The notes below the pieces were generated by a model, which did no database searches, was not told the origin of the DNA, and saw nothing but the letters and a program-made list of their open reading frames with translations. Both the position numbers and the translations under genes were made by a program. From the NCBI GenBank assembly GCA_905198745.1, contig CAJKDU010000073.1, forward strand, positions 1-5,021: a stretch of DNA of 5,021 nucleotides, written 5' to 3'. Shown in pieces: positions 1-4,906 of this stretch. How positions within the stretch are numbered: the stretch's first letter is position 1; the number at the start of each line of letters is the position of its first letter. Source of the DNA: an uncultured Prevotella sp. GTDB lineage: Bacteria > Bacteroidota > Bacteroidia > Bacteroidales > Bacteroidaceae.

Positions 1-53
1 CCTAAACCACTAGATCCTAAGTCTAGCGCGTCTACCAATTTCGCCACAAGCGC
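1..53 (-). tRNA. tRNA-Leu, anticodon UAG (5' part, truncated by window edge)
   Basis: Read on the minus strand from 53 leftward, this gives a tRNA 5' half. The acceptor strand GCGCTTG (53-47) is followed by TG, a D-arm containing AAATTGGTAGAC, and the anticodon stem CTAGA/TCTAG around the loop CTTAGGA. The anticodon is TAG at window positions 19-17, so the tRNA reads CUA-type leucine codons and others in the CUN box. The D-arm form and the start of what looks like a long variable arm fit a class II leucine tRNA. The variable arm, T-arm and 3' acceptor lie beyond position 1. It has its own promoter immediately upstream, so it is likely transcribed alone or as the first tRNA of a cluster extending to the left. 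Confidence 0.93.
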
Positions 54-64
54 ATACGTGGATG

Positions 65-96
65 CAAAGTTAATGAAATAATTCGATATTGGCAAA
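65..96 (-). promoter_or_regulatory. Bacteroidetes-type promoter for tRNA-Leu
   Basis: On the minus strand, TTTG (96-93) is followed by a 20-bp spacer (92-73) and TAACTTTG (72-65). This is an exact match to the Bacteroidetes primary sigma consensus, with TTTG near -33 and TAnnTTTG near -7. The predicted transcription start is around 58-60, leaving a 5' leader of only about 5-7 nt before the tRNA at 53. The match and its position are seen directly; the start site is inferred from the consensus. Confidence 0.85.
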
Positions 97-121
97 TTTA
101 TTGTTCCTTTTTGGAAAAGTC

Positions 122-153
122 GTTGGGCGGTTTGTTGTTTTTCATTATTTTTG
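122..153 (+). promoter_or_regulatory. Probable Bacteroidetes-type promoter for the peptidase gene
   Basis: GTTG (122-125, three of four matches to TTTG), a 20-bp spacer and TATTTTTG (146-153, full match to TAnnTTTG) lie just upstream of ATG 171. Transcription would start near 158-160 and give a leader of about 11-13 nt. Because the promoter overlaps the upstream extension of the reading frame (TTG at 111), it argues for the shorter protein. It is divergent from the tRNA promoter, with only 25 bp between the two. Confidence 0.6.
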
Positions 154-170
154 TAATCAAAATAAGAAGA

Positions 171-812
171 ATGAATAGGTTTAGAATTTTATGTGTGTTG
201 TTTATTGGGTGTTTGGCCAGTTCTGCTTGTTTGGCACAGACGATTAGAACGATGCTGACAAGCGAATTGGCTGAAGGCGACTTGCTGTTTTGCGCTTCCT
301 CGCAGGGCAACCGGATAACTGAAGTGACTGAGGGTTTTGGTGGTATGCAGATAGACCATGTGGCCATTGTTCACCGAAAGGCTGGGCGTGTCTATGCGCT
401 GGAAGCCATTCATAGGGGTGTTTGTCTCACTCCCATCGACAGTCTGCTGCTGAGAAGGGATGCAGTGATAGGAGCAAGGCTTCGCGATACCACAGGTGTG
501 GCACAGTCAGTACAGCGTGCGCTGACCTTCTTGGGGCGTCCTTACGACTTCAACTTTATGCCGGACGACAGTGCGTTTTATTGCAGTGAACTGGTGCAGA
601 AATGTTATCGTTACCTCAATGGGCAACTCGTTTTCCTGCCTATCCCGATGTCTTTTCATGACAAGACGGGCATGATAACCCCTTACTGGAAGGATTATTA
701 TGCCCGTCAAGGTTTGCGTGTGCCTGAAGGTGAGCCGGGAAGCAATCCCGGCGATTTGTCACGCAGCAAGGCAGTGATGATTCTTGGCAAGTTGCAACGC
801 CCTAAAGATTGA
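171..812 (+). CDS. Exported YiiX-type papain-like cysteine peptidase (permuted NlpC/P60 superfamily, Peptidase_C92/DUF830)
   Basis: The product is 213 residues, close to the roughly 200 usual for the YiiX family. Residues 1-22 form a signal peptide: Arg near the N-terminus, a hydrophobic core, then ACLA before Q23. Cys14 after FIG is a weaker lipobox-like alternative. The mature part begins with LAEGDLLF (33-40), the usual entry strand of this fold. It then has IDHVAIV with His63, LEAI with Glu78, a helix ending in LGRPYDFNF (121-129), and FYCSELV with Cys138. The order His...Glu...Cys is the circularly permuted arrangement of YiiX-like enzymes. Family members are thought to hydrolyse amide or ester bonds in cell-wall peptides or lipids; the substrate here is unknown. 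ATG 171 was chosen over TTG 111 because the signal peptide starts there and a promoter lies in between. No Shine-Dalgarno sequence is seen, only the A-rich stretch AATAAGAAGA. The stop overlaps the 3' end of the convergent receptor gene. Family assignment is firm; the role is open. Confidence 0.88.
   Translation: MNRFRILCVLFIGCLASSACLAQTIRTMLTSELAEGDLLFCASSQGNRITEVTEGFGGMQIDHVAIVHRKAGRVYALEAIHRGVCLTPIDSLLLRRDAVIGARLRDTTGVAQSVQRALTFLGRPYDFNFMPDDSAFYCSELVQKCYRYLNGQLVFLPIPMSFHDKTGMITPYWKDYYARQGLRVPEGEPGSNPGDLSRSKAVMILGKLQRPKD
734..752. repeat. Stable 7-bp hairpin inside the peptidase 3' end
   Basis: GCCGGGA (734-740) and TCCCGGC (746-752) are perfect inverted repeats around a 5-nt loop. They lie in codons for EPGSNPGD of the peptidase and about 50 nt beyond the receptor stop on the other strand. 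No T-run follows on either strand, so it is not an intrinsic terminator. It could stabilise or mark the 3' end of the receptor mRNA, but codon constraint alone could also explain it. Confidence 0.4.
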
Positions 813-2904
813 TGTTCACCGATGCTCCTGCCATGACCCAAATGCCTGGTTGAGGGATGCTTCCGAAATCGTAATATCGTTTGTTAAACAGGTTGTTGGC
901 TTCCACATAAGCTTTGTAATGGTCGTCGTTCCATGTCAACCGGATGTCGGTGACGGCATATGGCTGGTAGCCTTTGGCTTGTGCATTGCCTTCACTGTCT
1001 TTTACGGTGAAACAGCCTGTGCGTTTCTGAAAGCGGTATTTCACGCTTCCATCCAGTTTCTTCCAGATGTTTACCTCCAGATTAGCCACCAGCTTATGCC
1101 TTAGATATTCCAGTGTGGAGCGGCTCTGAATGTTGGCAGGCTCGTCTTTGTCTTGTGTCATATAGGTGTATGCCAGATTCAAGGACTTGAGTATCCGTTG
1201 CGATGGAGCCAAATTGCTGAAGTTGATGGATATGTTCGCTTCAGCCCCCAAGGTGTTTATTTTGGTGAAGTTCACTGACTTCCATACTGCATTGTCGCCC
1301 TCATTGGTGTCGAAAATCCAGTCTATCATGTTCTTGCAGTGGTTGTAGAACACGCTGGCTGAAGCGGTTATGCCTTCGCCCAGATATTTGAAGCCCCCTT
1401 CGAGTGCCTGCAGCTCTTCCGGCTTCAGGTGCTTGTCGGCCTTGTGGCCCCCCACAGAATAGTAGAGCTCAGTGGCTGAGGGCATGCGGAGTGACGAGTT
1501 GTAGGAGGCGTAGACCTTGAAGCGGTCGGTGAACCTGTAGTTGGCGTCAATGCCCGGATACACTCTCATGTTCATGTGGTTCCACGAGTTCTTCACCGCC
1601 ACGATGCCTGTGGAGAGGGTGAAACGGTTGAGCAGGATGTTGTGTTCGAAGGTGAGGCTGATGTTGGTTCGGTTGAGTCCGTTGGTGTAGTCGCGGTCTG
1701 TTCCGTGTATATGCTTGGCTTGTTCAAGCGGCTCTCCCAAAGTGGTACTGACTAGGTCTTCGTTGCGCAGTTCGGCACACAATGCCGTGCGTCCAAGCGT
1801 CCAGTCGAAATAAGAGTTCAGGTTGACTCCATAGACATCTGTGCGGTGGTAGTTGAATGCCACGCCATACGTGCCGCCTTGTGGCACCACGTTGTCCAGT
1901 CCCCTGAAATACTCGAAGCGGTCCATGGTGCGGTTCCAGTAGACCGACGGCTTGAGGCGGAGACGTCCGTGCTTGTTTTCGGCTTGCAGTGCCGTGTAGG
2001 TTTTCAGTGTGTGTTCAAACTGGTCGTCCGATCCTGTGCCGTAGAACGTGTTCGAGCCGAAATTGCGGGTGCTCAGTCCCGCATGCCAGTTGACAGCCAC
2101 GTCGTTGTCGGCATAACTTCCCCCATAGAAAGCTTTGCCGCCCTGGTAGTCGGTGTTGAGTTTTCCTGCCAGGTTGCGGTTGTATCCGTCCGAACGCGTG
2201 TAGTTGCCGGAGATGAAATGGGTGAACCGGTCTGATGAAAGATTCATGTTAGCCCCTGTGTTGACATAGCCGTAGCTGCCGCCTTCGGCGTGTGCGGTGA
2301 TGCTGTTTGCCGTTTTGTGTTTGGTCACGATGTTGATGGCTCCAAGAAGGGAGGAAGTGCCAAACACACGGCCTGCGGGGCCTTCGAGAACTTCGATGCG
2401 TTCAATGTCGGAGGCATCAACAGGAAAGTCGAACGCATTGTGCCCGGTCTGCGGGTCACAGATGTTGATGCCGTTGAGAAGGATGGTGATTTGCTCATAG
2501 TTGCCGCCCCGTATGCTCACGTCTGTCTGCGCTCCTATGGGGCCGCGTTGGCGCACGTCCACACTCGCCACGTATTTCAGCAAATCGTTTACACTCTGTA
2601 CGGGCGCTGTTTCAATGTCCTTGCGCTCCAGTACACTCACCATTCTCGCTGCCTGACTTCTCGTCATAGGCGCTCGTGAGCCAGTGATGCTCACCTCATC
2701 GAGTGTCACCTCGCGGTGCATGACCGTGGTGTCTGCCTTCACAGGCTTGGTGCTGACGCCTTCTGCCTTGGCATAGGTCAGTGTGGAGGCACTGAGGGTG
2801 CCGATGACCACTTCCTTGCCCAGACAGGCGAAAAGCGCATAGCTCTTGCGTGTGAAGTGCTTGAACTTCAGTGGCAGGCTCGATGCTTTTTTGTTGTTGT
2901 ACAT
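802..2904 (-). CDS. TonB-dependent outer-membrane receptor (BtuB/siderophore-receptor-like)
   Basis: The product is a full-length 700-residue receptor that would import a scarce ligand across the outer membrane using TonB-ExbBD energy. Residues 1 to about 47 form a long leader: a basic n-region (KFKHFTRK), then a hydrophobic stretch broken by GKE and ending in YAKA. A TonB-box-like segment, EVTLDEVSITGSR, is at 65-77. The plug domain spans about 80-195 and includes SVNDLLKYVASVDVRQRG (104-121), DVSIRGG (128-134), ILLNGI (141-146), IERIEVLEGPAGRVFG (167-182) and GAINIVTK (188-195). The rest is a beta-barrel with alternating aromatic strands, ending in NNLFNKRYYDFG, a PQPGIW turn and a final hydrophobic strand. 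The plug and ending resemble cobalamin or iron-complex receptors more than SusC-type receptors: no SusD partner and no carboxypeptidase-like N-terminal domain are seen. The start at 2904 follows a divergent promoter by about 29 nt and has no Shine-Dalgarno sequence. The ligand is unknown. Confidence 0.92.
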   Translation of the reverse strand: MYNNKKASSLPLKFKHFTRKSYALFACLGKEVVIGTLSASTLTYAKAEGVSTKPVKADTTVMHREVTLDEVSITGSRAPMTRSQAARMVSVLERKDIETAPVQSVNDLLKYVASVDVRQRGPIGAQTDVSIRGGNYEQITILLNGINICDPQTGHNAFDFPVDASDIERIEVLEGPAGRVFGTSSLLGAINIVTKHKTANSITAHAEGGSYGYVNTGANMNLSSDRFTHFISGNYTRSDGYNRNLAGKLNTDYQGGKAFYGGSYADNDVAVNWHAGLSTRNFGSNTFYGTGSDDQFEHTLKTYTALQAENKHGRLRLKPSVYWNRTMDRFEYFRGLDNVVPQGGTYGVAFNYHRTDVYGVNLNSYFDWTLGRTALCAELRNEDLVSTTLGEPLEQAKHIHGTDRDYTNGLNRTNISLTFEHNILLNRFTLSTGIVAVKNSWNHMNMRVYPGIDANYRFTDRFKVYASYNSSLRMPSATELYYSVGGHKADKHLKPEELQALEGGFKYLGEGITASASVFYNHCKNMIDWIFDTNEGDNAVWKSVNFTKINTLGAEANISINFSNLAPSQRILKSLNLAYTYMTQDKDEPANIQSRSTLEYLRHKLVANLEVNIWKKLDGSVKYRFQKRTGCFTVKDSEGNAQAKGYQPYAVTDIRLTWNDDHYKAYVEANNLFNKRYYDFGSIPQPGIWVMAGASVNINL

Positions 2905-2939
2905 AAGTTAAAATGAATGTTGTTGTTGAAAAAACGGTG

Positions 2940-2972
2940 CAAAGTTACGAAATAATGTGTAAAAAGAGGTAA
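2940..2972 (-). promoter_or_regulatory. Promoter for the TonB-dependent receptor
   Basis: On the minus strand, TAACTTTG (2947-2940) matches TAnnTTTG exactly. A degenerate -33 element, TTAC (2972-2969), lies 21 bp upstream. Transcription would begin near 2933, giving a leader of about 29 nt before ATG 2904. The weak -33 element suggests either low basal activity or dependence on an activator. Confidence 0.65.
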
Positions 2973-2977
2973 CTTTG
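2945..2977 (+). promoter_or_regulatory. Promoter for the BASS-fold transporter
   Basis: TAACTTTG (2970-2977) matches TAnnTTTG exactly, with a degenerate -33 element TTAC (2945-2948) 21 bp upstream. The predicted start near 2984 leaves a leader of about 34 nt before ATG 3018. It is the mirror image of the receptor promoter, and each -33 element lies within the other promoter's -7 arm. Confidence 0.65.
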
Positions 2978-3017
2978 CAGCCCAAAAGCAATAGTTGGAT
3001 TTTTAAAGATTACGCTT

Positions 3018-3977
3018 ATGAGTATCATGGCTTTTGTGAAGAAATGGACGCTTCCTTGTGCCCTTGCATTGGGCGCCGTGGTCTATCTCGTGTTCAGCAA
3101 TGTTCCCATTCTCGTGCCTATTGGTAACGCTGTGGGTCCGCACATGCCGGGCGTGTTGCCTTATGTCATCTTCGCAATGCTCTATGTCACTTTCTGCAAG
3201 ATTCGCATTGACAATCTACGGCCCTGCATCTGGCATTTCATTCTTCAGGGCATACGTACGTTGTTGTCGGGCTTGCTGGTGGTAGCCATAGCCTTCACGC
3301 ATGATTTTCAGGTGAAACTCTTGCTTGAGGGCGCCTTTATCTGCGTGATTTGCCCCACTGCCGCCGCCGCTCCGGTCATCACAGAGAAGCTGGGCGGAAG
3401 CATAGAGTCGCTCACGGTCTACACGCTCATAGCCAATGTGGTCACCTCAATCATCATTCCCCTGTTCTTCCCTATGGTTGAACGTGGTGCTGACATCACC
3501 TTTGCTTTCGCCTTTCTGATGATTCTCAAGCGCGTGGTGACGGTGCTCTTGCTGCCTTTATGCCTCGCCTTGCTCACCCGAAGGTTCCTGCCCAAGGTGG
3601 CGGCACGCATCAAGGAAACGAAAAACCTTGCTTTCTACATGTGGGCGTTCAACCTGTCTATCTTGATGGGACTCACACTCCACAACATTCTTGTTGCCTC
3701 TGTTTCCGGATGGACACTGTTCTTGCTGCTCATCATTCCGCTGGTGGTCACCCTGGTGCAGTTCTCCATAGGCAAGTATGTGGGCAGTTTCTATGGGCAG
3801 AGTATCAGTGCCGGACAGGCATTGGGACAGAAGAATACCATGGTGGGCATCTGGCTCACCATCACGTTCCTCAATCCTACGGCTGCCGTAGCCCCGTGTG
3901 CCTATGTCATTTGGCAGAACATGGTCAACTCTTGGCAGTTGTGGTATAAGGATAAATATGGCAGGCTGAAGTGGTGA
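3018..3977 (+). CDS. BASS-fold inner-membrane transporter (bile acid:sodium symporter superfamily, SBF-like)
   Basis: The product is 319 residues, very hydrophobic, with about nine or ten membrane segments (roughly 11-27, 45-60, 72-93, 103-120, 132-153, 160-187, 205-228, 232-250, 275-298), the size and layout of the family. Two family hallmarks are visible. CPTAAAAPVI (112-121) lies where the first discontinuous helix carries CPGGTASNVI in characterised sodium-coupled members. GQALGQKN (266-273) lies where they carry the EVGMQN-like motif. A terminal IWQN (298-301) matches the family's VWHN-like segment. Members import organic anions such as bile acids, pantothenate or pyruvate; no substrate can be named here. 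The altered hallmark residues (Ala118/Pro119, Ala268, Lys272) suggest that coupling may not use sodium. ATG 3018 is placed about 34 nt after the predicted transcription start; ATG 3027 is an alternative. The gene is divergent from the receptor and appears monocistronic, ending before the terminator at 4109-4134. Confidence 0.85.
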   Translation: MSIMAFVKKWTLPCALALGAVVYLVFSNVPILVPIGNAVGPHMPGVLPYVIFAMLYVTFCKIRIDNLRPCIWHFILQGIRTLLSGLLVVAIAFTHDFQVKLLLEGAFICVICPTAAAAPVITEKLGGSIESLTVYTLIANVVTSIIIPLFFPMVERGADITFAFAFLMILKRVVTVLLLPLCLALLTRRFLPKVAARIKETKNLAFYMWAFNLSILMGLTLHNILVASVSGWTLFLLLIIPLVVTLVQFSIGKYVGSFYGQSISAGQALGQKNTMVGIWLTITFLNPTAAVAPCAYVIWQNMVNSWQLWYKDKYGRLKW

Positions 3978-4035
3978 AACGACCTTCTTGTCCGTTCTTA
4001 TGCTGATGGGCTTGGCTGGATAATGGTGAATACAT

Positions 4036-4055
4036 GCAGGCCGTGAGTGGCTTGC
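4036..4055 (+). repeat. Hairpin about 60 nt after the transporter stop
   Basis: GCAGGCC (4036-4042) pairs with GGCTTGC (4049-4055), seven base pairs including one G-T wobble, around a 6-nt loop. No T-run follows immediately, so it is more likely a 3'-UTR stem than a terminator. Confidence 0.35.
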
Positions 4056-4108
4056 GGTCAAATGATACAGTCCTTTTCTCCCTTCTATAGCCTCGGCTTT
4101 TCACCTAT

Positions 4109-4134
4109 ACGCACCGCCCGTGGCGTTTTTTTTT
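4109..4134 (+). terminator. Rho-independent terminator downstream of the transporter
   Basis: ACGCAC (4109-4114) pairs with GTG-G-CGT (4120-4126), with one bulged G and a 5-nt CGCCC loop, and leads directly into nine T residues (4126-4134). It lies about 130 nt after the transporter stop, on the same strand, and is the first good intrinsic terminator there. The stem is short, which limits confidence. Confidence 0.6.
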
Positions 4135-4294
4135 CGGCTCGTTCTGAATTTTGTGTGACACATGATGTCGCTTTGTATCTGAAGGGATGAAAATCTCTTT
4201 CGAACTGGATATGCTCACAAAACAGCCCGGTTGCAGTATGTTAGTGGCAGAGTAGCGGAGTGCTAATGGCAGACTCGCATTTGGTCCCGTTACC

Positions 4295-4333
4295 TGGGCA
4301 CTCATTGCCACGGCCGTGGGCAACGAGTGCCCA
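4295..4333. repeat. 39-nt near-perfect palindrome (strong hairpin)
   Basis: TGGGCACTC (4295-4303) pairs with GAGTGCCCA (4325-4333). After one A/C mismatch, TTGCC (4305-4309) pairs with GGCAA (4319-4323), and the centre is the self-complementary ACGGCCGT (4310-4317) with one bulged G at 4318. The total is about 18 potential pairs. Neither strand has a T-run after it, so it is not an ordinary terminator. It could be a protein-binding palindrome, a REP-like element or the core of a structured RNA. Confidence 0.75.
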
Positions 4334-4356
4334 AACCGCAGGACTGATTTTGGGCA
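4328..4356. repeat. Alternative 8-bp stem that competes with the 4295-4333 hairpin
   Basis: TGCCCAAA (4328-4335) and TTTGGGCA (4349-4356) are perfect inverted repeats with a 13-nt loop. The first arm overlaps the right arm of the larger palindrome, so in a single-stranded transcript the two stems are mutually exclusive. A further small hairpin, CACTTG/CAAGTG (4360-4365 and 4373-4378), follows directly. Confidence 0.55.
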
Positions 4357-4385
4357 TTCCACTTGAACTTGACAAGTGACGAATC

Positions 4386-4433
4386 AGTGATAGAAGTGAG
4401 GGATGATAACCCATCTATCACGCATCTATCACT
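4386..4433. repeat. Tandem 11-bp repeats with an upstream inverted copy
   Basis: CATCTATCAC occurs twice in tandem, at 4412-4421 and 4423-4432, with an 11-bp period. The reverse complement AGTGATAGA is at 4386-4394 and pairs perfectly over nine bases with TCTATCACT (4425-4433), or over eight with the first copy (4414-4421). The 11-bp period is close to one helical turn, which would suit a protein-binding iteron, but only two copies exist. Confidence 0.6.
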
Positions 4434-4518
4434 CCACTTATGTCGCTTACTGCCAGTAGAATAATGTAAGATATCAAGAAAAGTGATGGGTAGTGGCGAG
4501 AAAACGAAAAACTTTTCC

Positions 4519-4536
4519 TGCGCGTGCGCGCGCGTA
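4519..4536. other. 18-bp alternating purine-pyrimidine tract (Z-DNA-prone)
   Basis: From T4519 to A4536 pyrimidines and purines alternate without a break, mostly as CG steps (core GCGCGTGCGCGCGCG). Such tracts can flip to left-handed DNA under negative supercoiling. It stands out from the surrounding A-rich sequence. Confidence 0.7.
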
Positions 4537-4640
4537 AGGGACGTTATCAAACAAGGCTACAAAGTGACGATGTCAGGCAAATGCGGGGCTTTCAGATCAT
4601 TCTTTTGTCAATCCGAACACCCCTCCCACAAGCATCATTC

Positions 4641-4679
4641 CACATTCCGGATGAACTTTTCTTTCATCGGTGCGATGTG
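4641..4679. repeat. Two-part stem-loop
   Basis: CCGGATGAA (4647-4655) pairs with TTCATCGG (4663-4670), with one bulged G and a 7-nt loop. Outside it, CACAT (4641-4645) pairs with ATGTG (4675-4679) across a small internal loop, giving about 13 pairs in total. No T-run follows. Confidence 0.5.
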
Positions 4680-4760
4680 CGCAAAATCAAGAACATGCCT
4701 ATTTGATCACACGCTTTTCATGGGGATGTGGGCAATAAGAAGCTTCAAGCCGCGATCCTT

Positions 4761-4780
4761 GTTTGGCAAACCGGCCAAAC
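4761..4780. repeat. Operator-like inverted repeat GTTTGGC-N6-GCCAAAC
   Basis: The arms at 4761-4767 and 4774-4780 are perfect over seven bases. The left arm also belongs to an overlapping small palindrome, GTTTG-G-CAAAC (4761-4771). It lies just left of the minus-strand terminator. It may be a repressor site or an extra stem in a 3' end; no adjacent promoter supports an operator role. Confidence 0.4.
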
Positions 4781-4791
4781 ATACGGGCAAT

Positions 4792-4826
4792 AAAAAAGGC
4801 GTTAGAGTTTCACAATCCCAGCGCCT
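4792..4826 (-). terminator. Probable minus-strand Rho-independent terminator
   Basis: On the minus strand, AGGCGCT (4826-4820) pairs with AACGCCT (4803-4797), seven pairs including one G-T, with a 16-nt loop. It runs straight into six T residues (4797-4792, the first shared with the stem). It most likely ends a gene entering from the right edge of the window, or a small RNA encoded at about 4827-4960. No protein gene on this strand is visible between it and the window end. Confidence 0.55.
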
Positions 4827-4888
4827 ATAACTAATAAATACATTTAACTTTTACTAATTTGGTCTTTCCGACTCTCACGAGCCCTGCA

Positions 4889-4906
4889 CAATGTTTTTAC
4901 ACATTG
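4889..4906. repeat. Small AT-rich hairpin
   Basis: CAATGT (4889-4894) pairs with ACATTG (4901-4906) around a 6-nt loop. On the plus strand it is followed by GCATTTTTAT, so it could be a weak plus-strand terminator, but the stem is too weak to call one. Confidence 0.3.

Larger units (their letters stand above)
2939..2978. repeat. Perfect 10-bp inverted repeat in the divergent promoter region
   Basis: GCAAAGTTAC (2939-2948) and GTAACTTTGC (2969-2978) are exact inverted repeats separated by 20 bp. Each arm contains a -7 promoter element, and the two point outward. The rest of the 113-bp gap between the receptor and the transporter is AT-rich, with no other strong signal. It is too short to hold a cobalamin riboswitch of the usual roughly 200-nt size. 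Confidence 0.85.

Noticed and set aside
111..170. TTG-initiated 20-residue extension of the peptidase
   Set aside because: It would put extra residues before a normal signal peptide, and its start lies upstream of the probable promoter at 122-153.
791..798. GTTGCAAC palindrome near the convergent stops
   Set aside because: An eight-base palindrome with no loop or T-run is not a terminator and is expected by chance at this scale.
2905..3017. Cobalamin riboswitch upstream of the receptor
   Set aside because: The gap is only 113 bp, holds two promoters, and shows no B12-box-like sequence.
4240..4278. Imperfect direct repeat around TGGCAGA (4240-4256 and 4262-4278)
   Set aside because: Thirteen of seventeen matches over a single pair is weak, and there is no further copy.
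4105..4362. 85-codon minus-strand open frame
   Set aside because: It reads across the 39-nt palindrome and the plus-strand terminator, with no promoter and no familiar motif. Treated as chance.
4302..4550. 82-codon minus-strand open frame
   Set aside because: It is made largely of the repeat cluster and the GC tract, with no domain. Treated as chance.
4483..4830. 115-codon plus-strand open frame
   Set aside because: No promoter of the TAnnTTTG type upstream, no recognisable domain, odd Cys/Arg/His/Ser composition, and it reads through the GC tract, several hairpins and the minus-strand terminator. Not listed as a gene.
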